In this document: piece after piece, positions 18,719 to 29,900 of the stretch | How the letters are laid out: each line of letters begins with the position of its first letter | How positions within the stretch are numbered: position 1 is the stretch's first letter | DNA from: Ciona intestinalis | Taxonomy: Eukaryota; Chordata; Ascidiacea; Phlebobranchia; Cionidae | DNA: 64,000 bases | NCBI RefSeq assembly: GCF_000224145.3 | Contig: NC_020173.2 | Coordinates: forward strand, 5,140,270-5,204,269 | Reading direction: 5' to 3' | The notes under the pieces: model-generated | What the model was told of the DNA's origin: nothing | Databases searched by the model: none | The model's input: only the letters and a program-made list of their open reading frames with translations | Translations under genes and position numbers: made by a program

Positions 18719-21338
18719 CATTTAAACAGGAAAGAACTCGACCTTGGTTAAGCGGTTTATAGATTGTGCTCACTGCTCGGAATACAACGAACAATTGTCC
18801 TAGTTGCGTGCAAACGGGAGTGGCAAGCCGGGCACGTAGTTCATCATTTTTGAACAGCAAGTAAACATACACGAAGCGAACTGCACGGGCGATGCATTAC
18901 AGTCTACCGTCTTATCAATGCACCCCGTGTTGTCTTACTCTGCCTAATTGGGGCTCCTGTATAACCTAGTTTCGGCAGCCAGCGCTTTTCCTGGCTTGTG
19001 CAGCAAGTTCTCACGGTACGCACCTGCTTTAGAGTTTGTAAACATAGATAGAAAGATGACCCAACCCCACCCGCGACCCAATTGTGCCACACACGGAGCG
19101 ACAATGGATTTCTACGAAGACTTCATCACAAAAGCTATTGTTTTGTAGCTTGCTGCACTTAATGGTAGCGCTGCGTACAGGACCGTGGTCACGAGTTAAG
19201 GATGGACGCTTTGATGTTATAGGATTAATTCTGCCGAAACTAGGTGTTACTATTAAAACAAGCGCTTTTATTCTTTCTCGGAAGAAACGATGCTGCACGA
19301 AATAGTAAATAACCAGAAAAGTAATGGTTTTAATGCAAGCCAAATGCAGCAACGGTAATTGAACCGAAGCGGCGATTCTTGTCCGCAACAACACAATTCA
19401 CGGCTCTTCTAAAGGTAACCGAGCACCTGTGGTCTTAAATTACTCGCCTCAAAGCGACCAAAACAAGATTTTCGGTAGTGATAGACTATTTTTAGAACGT
19501 CCACTACGTTTTCGTCTTCACGATACACGATACCCCTACAAACCAGTAAGCGGGCAGTGAATGTAGTCGCGTAAAACAGCGGACAACAAAGACGCGACTT
19601 TACTGTGACCTTAGACTGAGCAGAACAGGCGAATTTCACGGTCGTTAATGTTTCTAATCCGATTCCGGTATCTCGGAAGCGAGTCTTTGTGACTCGGGTG
19701 CACGGACACAGCTCCAATTTGACTGGCGCGGTGAATCATTTAGTTGGTGGTTATCGATTCGAGTGCAGCCAAAATATACACGTCGTATTTTATCACACTT
19801 TAAGATCTCCGAAGTTAATGCTGCAGATTTACAGTTCGAACGATCACACAGCTAGTGAATCACGCATGGACTTTCCCAGTTCTATCTGTGTCACACAGCG
19901 GACCAGGGTAGCTTTGTATTACACTTATATCATTTGAAAATACAGCTTACCGGTCACAGTGATGTAACTGTTGACTCATTTGAACTTAAAGGTCATGTCC
20001 TGNTGTGCAAGTTGTCATAACTTGTCATACGATGCGGTTTTATACCAAGTTTCATGGCGGCGGAAATAAAATCCGCACGCAAAACCGTTTATATGTTACG
20101 AATACCCGTGTTAAAACGACTGCTGTCGTTGCCCTGCCATGCGAAGATAAAATTACCCGTTGATTCGTTTACGAAAAGTTGTTTATATCTTCTATGTAAA
20201 GGGGTCGGATGTTCTACATTATACGGTCTTTGATCAGTTGTTTAATGCGTGACAATACCCACAAATTTCCCGGAACCATCCATTTCGACCTTTCCATAAT
20301 AAACAGGGTAGAGACGGTATCAAACCGTATAAGGAGATTATGGTAAACAGGTGAAAGGTTCACCACGCGATTTGCAAGTCTCTGCTGCGTGACTTAAAAC
20401 GACTAATGATTTTTGGTGGTTTAGGTTGGTTATCATTAAAAACCGAAAATAACTCAAGAGGCGCTTACGGGTCTGCATTATCCGACCGAACATGGCTCTG
20501 TTCATAAACTAAAGACTCTACGGTTTATACAATGTTAACACGCGTATACTGAGACTGTACATCAATATAGAACATTTGTAATTGTTCTCTCGTAGACACG
20601 CAAAGTCGGCGTGTGTTTATTTCCGAAAACATTCCGCTAATCCCTTTGTCCACAAAACCGTTTCTGATCTTTAAGCAGATTGCGGAGGGTTAGGCCCACT
20701 GGAAAGATACTTAATCCAAGGTAATCAAAGACTTCTTTTAAATATGGAGGCACCGGATCACGTCCTACAGATCTAAATCCGTGTAACGATTAGTTATCAG
20801 AAAACCAAATTTTACCGATTAGCAAACGACGGACTATATTCCGCTTTCTGAGAAACGATTTCAGTAGCAGTTTGTAAAGAACATGACATTGAATTAATTC
20901 GTATTCACCACCGTAACTTCTGTCGACGATTCTTTGGACGCAAATTTTCTTGTTTGCAAACATACAGACTCTCCTTGCGCGCCTGCATCGCCACATCAAT
21001 CAGTCACAGCAATAGGTTTTGTAAACACCGGTTGTCTCTAAGCATAAGGGGTCAGTGGTGACTCGGGACAGTGCCAAGAACGGAAATTGAACATTGCCAA
21101 AACAAACACAGTGTTCGTTCAAAATCAATGGCGACAATTCTAAGCACAGAGGGTCACTTATGCCTTCTATTCTACGTGAGTAAGGCGATACACCACAGAC
21201 TTTGTATTTTAGCCCAAATTTTGTCTATTACAACATCTCTAATGCATCTTGGTTAAACGCAAAGAAATCAGTATGGCTGTTTAAAAATAAGCTACAGACG
21301 TGGCTCTTTTGAATCGAAGAGAAATAAATTGATACAAA

Positions 21339-21525
21339 CAGTAGTGTGGGGGGGAGATGGGACACCTTTTCTTTATTTTTTTGTACTAATTGATATTAAA
21401 CAAAGAATATTTACGGAATTATATACCCCGAGTCTTACGATTTTAAAATATCATTTTAATTGTTTAAAACACAGTAAATATGGGGTTTAGATGCTACGGT
21501 ATATTCTGATTTACCCTACAGCATG
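21339..21525. mobile_element. MITE family A copy
   Basis: Left end GTAGTGTGGGGGGGAGATGG, right end ending in TTACCCTACAG. It lies in the gene-free interval. Confidence 0.7.
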
Positions 21526-21651
21526 CTAATAATTCTTCGAAATCATAAAAACCATCTTTGTTTTACGAAAAAAGTTGAGTTTACCACTTTTTATTAAAAA
21601 AAAAAAGATTTTATTAAAAGTTTAAAAACAAGCTTCTCGGTGAAATTATTA

Positions 21652-21832
21652 TATAGTAGGGTTGGGGAAGATGGGACACCTTTTTATTCTGTTTTCTCGT
21701 CACATTTGGAAGTAAACAAAGAAAATTCAAAGAAATACGACTCCCATAGACCGTTGTTAATTGTTTAAAACACGATCAGGATCTTTGGATACCTCGTGCT
21801 AATGGTGTCCCATCTCCCCCTACCCTACTATA
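21652..21832. mobile_element. MITE family A, near-complete
   Basis: Both inverted ends are well kept, with TATA-type borders. It lies 130 bases from the previous copy. Confidence 0.85.
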
Positions 21833-22553
21833 ATACTAAGCACGCTTTTATGATTCACACTTTAATTTTGCTGAGTATACAACTGTAACCTCGCAACCAC
21901 AGAACCAATATTGAAGTTTTTCACAACCAAATCAACAATGTAACTTTTCCCTTAACCCATGGTCGATTTGACGTCATTTTCGTAGCTATGACGTATTCGC
22001 TTTGAGAAATTGTTTGTCCGTCTTGTGACGTAGGCAGCTAAAAACAATGACCGCCCGCGTAACTCGCCGACGCCATTTTGACAGCTCCATACAAAAGAAG
22101 GCGCTGGCTTAAATAAACAAAGTTATCTTGTATGAGCGTCGACATGCCTATGGATTTGGGAAAAATGTCAATTTGTTTTGCAGGCTTAACGGACCGACAG
22201 TGTCTATTGTCACCGTTATAAATGCTGACTTGTTCTTCGCACACAGGGATCGGCAGTTGTTTCCGAGTTCCAGCACGTATTTCTTATATGCAAAAGTTCA
22301 GGAGCAGCAGACAGCAAAGTTGATATTTCTCCCAAGACCTAATAACAGACCGGCTAGTAATAAGTACTTAGCGAAATCGTCCAGATGAGCGGTTAAGAGT
22401 TCGCCACATTTGCCCACCCTCGCTCTATGCCGACAAGAGAAAGCGCTTAGAGTTTCTAATTACCTGCTGGTAGTGCTACGTCACACAGCCTATTGTAGCG
22501 ATGATATAGTTGAAGCTCCAGCGTTTTTCTGACGATTTTTTCACGGCCATCGT

Positions 22554-22560
22554 TATATAA
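22554..22560 (+). promoter_or_regulatory. TATA box of the secreted-protein gene
   Basis: TATATAA lies ~30 bases before a predicted start near 22585. The presumed untranslated exon ends at a CG|GTGAGT donor at 22690, and the coding exon opens at TTTCAG|ATG. Confidence 0.55.
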
Positions 22561-22798
22561 ACGACGAGCTATAGCATGGACCTCATAACCGAATTTGTGA
22601 AGCATAGAAAAGGAAAGAAGAGAAGCAAAGCTTTAGAATAAATCATATAAAGAACTCGTGGATTATTAGGTTTTGTCCATTATTATACGGTGAGTTTTAT
22701 ATTCTGATATATGTAGCAATGTTTTATAACTGAAAACATGTGTTTTATTAAACTACGAGTAAATAAATATTCTGAACTCAAGTTTTTTTCTATTTCAG

Positions 22799-23496
22799 AT
22801 GGCTTTCACTATACAGACACCTGTTTGCATTATCGTCGTATTCATTACTTTTTGTTGTCTCATGCTGCCTTCCACTACCGAATCTCGAAGCATTAGGTAA
22901 GAAACGTTTAATATAATAATGTATTTTTATAGCCAAAAAACTTCACTTTATTATTTGCGTATGTGGTTATATATAGATCGCTTAATTGGCGCTTTTTCTG
23001 CAGAAAACGACAATCAGGCCCACATAATCAAATACACCGACAGCGGCGTACTTTGGAAAACGATCTGAACCGTCTTGTGCTAATTTACAAGGCTCTTAAC
23101 CTTGAAGACGATCCTCAGCCAGCATACGTACACGTACCAAGGAGCCATAGTAGGCAGAAATCCAGCAATATGAAAACCATTCTACGAAAGCTAGGGATAA
23201 ATGGCCTCACCCGACCCCACCGTGACATTCGAGGGCCAATTCAAGAAGCGATTCGCCGCCGCCACGACAGTCGGGTAAATGATGACAACATAACCCAACT
23301 TACACACGTGCCCGTCGGCAATGGCCTCCAAATGAGGGTTGAAACTGTTCGCCACGAAGATCCACTGACCGATGCGAGGCAGACCGAATTGGTTCGTACC
23401 ATAGTTGGCCTCTGCGGGTGGCTAAATGAGAAGTTAAAAGGTGTGGCTATCACCTGTTTCCAGCATCCTATAGAAAATGACAGACTCAGCTACTAA
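22799..23496 (+). CDS. Unrecognised secreted protein with furin-type sites (possible prohormone or cytokine)
   Basis: Two coding exons, 22799-22896 and 23004-23496, give 196 aa. The ATG sits directly after a 3' splice site, so a 5' UTR intron (22690-22798) is likely. Residues ~1-25 form a clear signal peptide (IIVVFITFCCLMLP). Basic processing motifs follow at 30-35 (RSIRKR) and 45-48 (RQRR), with another Arg run near 110-115. The body looks helical (DLNRLVLIYKALNLED and, near the end, TELVRTIVGLCGWLNEKLKG). It has two Cys 13 residues apart close to the C-terminus. I do not recognise the family. A helical cytokine or a neurohormone precursor are possibilities only. A poly(A) signal is at 23847. 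Confidence 0.7.
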
Positions 23497-23846
23497 AGTT
23501 GTGTTTCTGTAGTTAAATTTTAACGACCCGCTTCGGTCCTCGTGCCATCCATGCTTGCCGCTTTGGTGACATTTATTCGCAGACAAAAAACGAGGATGAT
23601 TTCTGAGCGATTTGCGCCGAAATGACACAAAACTGCGAACTATTCTTTAGTTGCTACACACTTATATTGTATGTCGTTTTGCACATCGCAATTCGTGTTC
23701 AATACCAAGCAACAGTTCTAGTGCCCCCCCCCCCCCCTTGTATGCTGCGTTTACATAGTTCTTTTCCAATGAGTTCCATAAACTGTTATAAATGTTTAAT
23801 TTATATTTTTATATGTCTTGTTCTTGCTCTAATTGTATTCGGCGCC

Positions 23847-23852
23847 AATAAA
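23847..23852 (+). terminator. Poly(A) signal of the secreted-protein gene
   Basis: AATAAA about 350 bases after the TAA at 23496. The 3' UTR contains a run of 13-14 C at ~23723-23737. Confidence 0.55.
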
Positions 23853-23998
23853 AAAAAGCAAAACACTCAAATATATATTTTTGTGAAAGCGATCTTCTGA
23901 GACCACCTTGGTCAAATGGGCCAACTTTTTACAAATCAAGGAAAGTAAATTGAATAATAAGGACAAGAATAGCGTATTCGTGTGCAATAAAATGCAGC

Positions 23999-24004
23999 TT
24001 TATT
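23999..24004 (-). terminator. Poly(A) signal for the minus-strand transcript
   Basis: AATAAA on the minus strand, 175 bases beyond the stop at 24179. It supports a real transcript convergent with the 22.8 kb gene. Confidence 0.45.
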
Positions 24005-24178
24005 TGTGATATCGCTGCAACAGGAAAACCAATAACGATGCACGTTTTAAAGCATTTTATATTAAATTTATGTCCATTTCATTCTAAACAATATTCTTGC
24101 AAATTGTAGAACTGCTAAATTGGTTAATTTAAATCAAAAAATTATAGTATTTTACGAAATCATTTGCCTTTAGAAAGT

Positions 24179-24466
24179 TTAGTTACGTAACATATCAAAT
24201 ATCGCTGGCGCCGCCTTATTCCGTCGACCTAATTTCTGCAGCAGCCAAGTTTCAAAACTGCCACGTATCTTATGTTGCCCATACGCGTTTCTTTGAAAGT
24301 TCCCACTCTTTTTGTCTGAGGATTTTTTGATTTTGCAGCACTGTTTGCTCGGCATTAGCAATATGCAGATCTTTTTCCTGAAAGAAAGTATTGTTCTCCG
24401 GAAACGGTTTCTCCTAAAACTAATCTCGGAGATAACGGAAATTTACCTAACGAAGTTCCTCTTCAT
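24179..24466 (-). CDS. Possible small basic peptide precursor with GRR amidation-like site
   Basis: Coding exons 24466-24447 and 24377-24179 (donor AG|GTAAAT, acceptor CTTTCTTTCAG) join in phase to 72 aa. The product is very basic. Near its end it has KIR, then a stretch ending LLQKLGRR, a Gly-Arg-Arg context that in neuropeptide precursors yields a C-terminal amide. Against this, the N-terminus (MKRNFVRKKICILL) is a poor signal peptide, so the true first exon may lie elsewhere or the product may be intracellular. A phase-0 reading of the last exon gives a different open frame of 35 codons. Gene status is inferred from splice sites plus the poly(A) signal. Confidence 0.33.
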
Positions 24467-24682
24467 CGTCTTAGCTTTATTTGTTGATTATTTATGCTAC
24501 TCAGGGCACAAAACCGGCGCATGCGCACCGAGGTGCAACCACACCCGGAAAACCACAGCGCTTGGAAATACGGATAAAAAAGCGACGGTTAAACATTGAA
24601 GTAACATTATAAATTGAATAAAAATACAGTTTATGTTAAATTTTACACAACGTGACAATTTGCAAAACAAGAAATTATTTCA

Positions 24683-24870
24683 TATATAGTAATGTGGGGT
24701 AAGATGGGTTTCCTTTAATATCCAAATATCCTGATCGTATTTTAAACCACTGTTTGGTCTATGGGGGTCGTGAGGATACGGTTTCATAATTCCTTGAATG
24801 TTTTTTGTTTACTAATAAATAGGACGGGAAAATAAAATGAAAATTTGTCCCATCTTCCCCCATCCTACTC
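24683..24870. mobile_element. MITE family A, near-complete, opposite orientation
   Basis: The interior reads in reverse relative to the copy at 21652, with both ends intact. Confidence 0.85.
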
Positions 24871-25214
24871 TATTTTATTTTTCTCTTCGAGGAATGGCGA
24901 ACACCGCTTATACAGCGAAAGACAAGACATACAGTATCATGCAGTTGAAAAATATGATCAACAGATCTCCTAATTAAAGAGGGTGTATTCAATTTGCATT
25001 AAATATTTGCTCAGATTATATAGGTTATATCGAATTCGGACAACTGCCTGTTCAAAGCTCTAAGAAAAGAGTCTTTGATTCGTCTTTGAATGAACGATTG
25101 TTTGGATTTGGCGTAAACAATATGTTTCTGCCGAAAAAACTGATCGGATTTAATTTTCCGCAAACCAGACACAGCGTCTACATTGATTGACCAATTTAGC
25201 TAAAAACTTTTGGT

Positions 25215-25350
25215 ATATTTGTAATGTTACTTACTTTATCCTTGTGTGGCCGGTCAACGGTAGCGGTTATAATACGGACGTTTTATTTCATGCACCTCGT
25301 GACAGCTTACGAGTTACCACGTGTGTAACTGTGTTGGGCAATTGTTTTGT
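25215..25350. mobile_element. SINE fragment
   Basis: GTAATGTTACTTACTTTATCC to GAGTTACCACGTGTGTAACTG. Confidence 0.7.
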
Positions 25351-26192
25351 TATGGTTCCATTTTAATATTATGACGGACGCATTTGCATGCACCAATCGC
25401 GATTATGAGAAGTTAATTGATCTGTTATTTTCGCATTATGGCATGTGGTAAAGATGGCACACCCGCGGTTGTATTTATCCGGTATGAACCAGTTTTATCC
25501 GGTACGGCATCGGTCCAATTGTGGTTGGCTGCGACTTTACTTGTGATCGTTATGTAAGCAATTTAAAGAAAACGTGCATGGGTGACGTAAGCCATTAGCA
25601 TAAAAGCTGGGGTGTGTGGGCTTAGCAAGAGAGCAAAGATTGGATCTATTATCATAGCCTACCGCCCTTAGTGGCTGGAGCGTTGTGGGAATTTGGCGTT
25701 TGAACTGTCGCCTCTCTTTTGAGAATCTGATAACACAAAACGGCAGGAGAAAATCGACCCATTAGAAAGTTGAGGAAGATTAACATTTTGAATTTTAAGC
25801 GATTTCCGTAAAATAAGAGCAAACAAATAAACAAACTTTTGAAAAATACCGGGAAATTAAAATATAATAATTTCTATTTTATGCGCATAAAAAAAAACGA
25901 TGGGAGCATTACATCAATATAACAGTTTCGTTTGCATGAAGTTTGTGTTTTTAATTCCAGGAAAGGTCTACGAACCACCTCGCAAAAATAGCAAGATAGA
26001 AATCTCAACATGGCACACGGATATACAATGTAAGTTGCTCTCTAGCGACCTTTAGTAGCAGAGCGGGTGAGCAAGTTGAATGTATGACGAAAAGTGGCGT
26101 CAGAGACTTGAAGTGCCATCAATAGTCGTCAAAGAACCGTAGGAAATTTTAAATGTAATTTATATATAGTACTGTGGGGCAAGACGGCATAT

Positions 26193-26312
26193 CGGTCCTG
26201 GTGAAGAATCCCCCCCTATCTTATTTGCTAACCACTAACCATCAACCTCTAACACTTTCCACAGACTATTTTGCTATTTACCAGAGGATTCTTTACTAGT
26301 GCCCGCATATCT
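26193..26312. mobile_element. MITE family B copy
   Basis: Family B is ~130-150 bp with ends like TGGTGCTAGTGAAGGATTCT and the reverse complement. This copy has both ends and starts inside a remnant of family A (~26165-26190). Confidence 0.7.
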
Positions 26313-26751
26313 TTAAAACAAATTCACTTTTTTAAAAGTTCTATATAATAGCTCATTCAATATATAAAATAATTTGCACTTTTTTCTTCCTGTAAGTTGT
26401 ATTTTGTCTAATTTATAATACACTGCAATATACACGTAGTAAAAATAAAAAAAAATCTTGATACGTGAACAAGTACAAAACTGAATTTATTTCAAAATCT
26501 GTAAAACAAATTAGTTCTCGGAACTGATGTTGTAAATTTTAAACAAATAGTTACTACTGTATGATGCAGAACTGCAATATAAAGAGTTAAATAACAATTT
26601 ACGAAATAGTAGCAAAAAAAAATACTACTTTTTACGTTATGAGTAGATATAACTAGACAACGTATTACGAACTAGCAACAATAAATAAATTACTACCTTT
26701 TATGATATAAATGGACAATGCATTTTAAAAGGTAATAAGCTTTTTACTTAG

Positions 26752-26946
26752 CACAGTCCAGATTGGAAGGAATGCTTAACAAATTCGGACAATTTTTACG
26801 TGGAAAAAATACACACACATGACGTTTGTAATCAATACAGCTGTATTTAACCTTAAAAATTTTATCGGAAAAATATAACGAGTTTGCAAAAAAATATATA
26901 AATAAATTCCTGCGCAAAAAGCAAATTTCCAATCTGGAGCACAGTG
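26752..26946. mobile_element. Small palindromic element
   Basis: The ends share TCCAGATTGGAA in inverted orientation (left ~26757-26768, right ~26922-26934). It directly adjoins the MMS22L stop codon at 26963. Confidence 0.55.
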
Positions 26947-26962
26947 AACATAACTTGTTGAG

Positions 26963-29900
26963 TTATGTTAATTTTCTAAAAGTTTGTAATAAATAGTTGG
27001 TTTGTTCCAATAATATTGTGTTGAACCTTAACTGTAATCTTGCCTGTTGAAGTAATGGGAGATATTTGATAGCAGTTTCGTAATGAGCCATCTGATTTTC
27101 GTCAATGTTATTGCACCATGCAAACAGAATTTGGACAACCTTGAATTGGAATGTAAAGAAGCATACATGGTGAATGGTGATGGTTTAAAAGGTATTTGTT
27201 GGAATTGGTTACTGTATGTTAAAATGTGATCAAGTTTTTAAGTTGTTTCTTTTTTAATTTTCTCTACATGGGTGAGGTCATTCAGCATAGTTTGCCATTG
27301 GACTTGAGATTTTAGCCCAGGGTGCTGAAATCAATTAGTGACAACTGGGGACACATACACTAACCGCGTATCAGTATACAATGCAAGTATTTAACCACTG
27401 ACCCAGGGCAAAGAACATTCAAAGAAATATAAAACCGTTTCCTCACAACTAAACCGTTGTTAATTGTTTAAAACACAACCAGGATATTTGGATATTATGT
27501 GCTAAAGGTTTCCCACCATCCCCACCCTACTAAACAAGTCAAAAATAATTTACCATTGCTAATTTTTCTGTGTTGTTACTGCTCATAGATTCCAGTAAAA
27601 GGTCCAGCATGCAGTTTTGTATTGTATTGGAATTGTCTTGTAGAATTAACAGGTAGGGGTGAGTCTGTTTTTCATTAGAGAAGGTCCACCTATATAGAGA
27701 TGTTAAAAGAGTTATAACATAGGTGTCTTGTTATTCACCAGATACATGGTGTATTCATACATGTCGTGGTTACTGTCGAGTTATAACATTGCCGCACAGG
27801 TATCTTCCTATACAAAAGGCACACTGGTGTATTCATTCACCCCATTAAACACAAACCAATACACAGTTAGGGTTTAAGTTGTATGATAAATTTTACAAAC
27901 AAAAAATAAAGTTCAACAATTTATTCAATAGAATATCTTTGCTTTGTTAAAAGATTTTAAGCGCCTCCAAAACGTGACATTTTTTCTTTTTGAAATGTAA
28001 CTCTGTGTCCATTTGAAGATTATTTTTACACAAGAGACTGACGATGCCATTTAGGCAAAAGTGTATCTTTTATTATACAATTGGTTGGACTGGATTTTTG
28101 TTTGGTATGTTTCGTAGCACTAGATCTGTAAGTTTAAGTGACCACCATTTATTAAAAAGTGTTTTATATTCAAACTTACTTGTTAATGTAAAGTGCAACA
28201 ATTTGTTTCAGACACTTCTTAATATAACTTGCATTGCTTCCAAGACCACCAAGGATGAACTACAAAGGTAAAGAAATGTTAAGTTATGCAAAGTTAGCAC
28301 TTCACACAGCGTAAGATTTTATTTACCGCTTCTAAAACGATAGCGAAGATCATGTTATTTAAAGAACGAAGAGAAGAGAATCAACAGCAAAACAGCAGTT
28401 GTTAAAGCACGAATGGATAAAAAGTGTTGGAAAAGTTAGTACTTCACACAAAGTTAGTACTTCACACAGAATCAAGAGAATCAACGGCAAAACAACAGTT
28501 GTTAAAGCACGAATGGATAAAAAGTGTTGGAAAAGTTAGTACTTCACACAAAGTTAGTACTTCACACAGAATCAAGAGAATCAACGGCAAAACAACAGTT
28601 GTTAAAGCACAATACGGATAAAGTGTGGGAAAGAGTGTCAGTTGAAAGCTGTGGCCGTTAAACCCAGTAATCACCAAGTAGTATACTCACTTTGTGCAAG
28701 GAGTTCTGTAGAACTGTAGATATGTTTGTATTGGTTTGAATCGAAGCATTACCAACGGAGATCAAGTGTTCAAATAGCTTGCTTACTACACATGGTTTTC
28801 CCTAAAATAGAAAAAAAAAATTTTTTCCTAGTACAAAAGTACCAGAAGGAATTAGACAGGAGCATGAGGTTATGGTCCAAATCTGAGGTCCCATGTCAAG
28901 TTACGCTGCAGGACCTCACCCATATAGAATAGAAGTAGAATAGAGTATAGTGCAAACCAGTGCCTTGAACAGTCAGTTAATATATTATTTAATGTTTGTT
29001 ACAAAAAATATATTTTTGCTGTATATTTTTCTGTTACTTTTGTATAATTGTTAAATGACCATACCGGTGTGTAAAGCATACTGCAACAGTGTTGAATTAG
29101 GCTGCCCATTGTGAAGTATACAGATGAAGCCAGTTTTACATCGGATGACACCAAGGCGGGGATTGATGCGTCAACGACCGGCCCAAACCAACGGGAAGCC
29201 ATTTCAGCCCACTTTATTCGCTCAAGAAAATTCTGGAAAAAAATTTAATGTATCTATTTCTTTAATAACAGACATAGAAAAGTTTTACTAATTTCTTCGA
29301 TGCAGTAGCGAAGATCATGTAATTTAATAAATAACAAAAAGAAGGGAATTAGCAACCACAGTCGTTATACACATGCTGCGGGTAAAAACTACTTGAATAA
29401 AAGTAGCAGATAAAAGAATGGCTGCAAAAACCCACGAAATGTAATTAAGCTTTGCAGTAACGTAAGGATGGGAAACAAAAACAATAGAATGGGAGGAAAG
29501 AAGTGGTTACATAACTATCGGTTACAACTCGATCCAAGAAAAACAAGCAGAGGACTTATTAAATACTTTAGTTACGTCAGCAAATAGTTGGAATATAAAA
29601 CTCCCTAAATTCGGGGAAGTTGAAACCACCTGCAGGTCCAGACCTTATGCAACAATGAAATTTTTTGATTTACCTTGGAATTCTTATGGTTAGCCGAAAG
29701 CACCAGTACGAAAATCTGGAATGACAAGTGAGGGTGTTTTTCTCCAACCACTAGTTTCAGCGCTGGGAATTTTGCAATATGACTGAAAATAAAAAAAGAG
29801 GGTGAAGCTTTGAAGAAAATTAAAAATCCTGTCTGGCGTGGTACACTTGGTTAGCGCGTCTGTTTCTAAACCAGGGGTAATGGGTTCAAGGCTCATCCCT

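Larger units (their letters stand above)
18719..22553. other. Long interval without a supported gene
   Basis: Only short unrelated frames occur, none with paired splice signals and a recognisable product. The first 3 kb is mostly single-copy, fairly balanced DNA with one undetermined base at 20003. One SINE fragment (~20095-20160) and two MITE copies (21339-21525, 21652-21832) are recognisable. The last part should contain upstream control DNA of the secreted-protein gene at 22.8 kb. Confidence 0.5.
24467..26962. other. Repeat-bearing interval without a supported gene
   Basis: It holds a complete MITE (24683-24870), a SINE fragment (25215-25350), a second-family MITE (~26193-26312) and a small palindromic element (26752-26946). 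One minus-strand frame (~25793-25652) starts with a signal-like Met-Leu-Ile-Phe-Leu-rich stretch and ends at a GTAGGC, but no partner exon was found. Confidence 0.45.

Noticed and set aside
19409-19937. Frames on both strands around 19.4-19.9 kb
   Set aside because: Short, without signal peptide, motif or splice context.
28374-28612. CRISPR-like direct repeats
   Set aside because: Tandem 100-bp units without spacers, in a eukaryotic intron.
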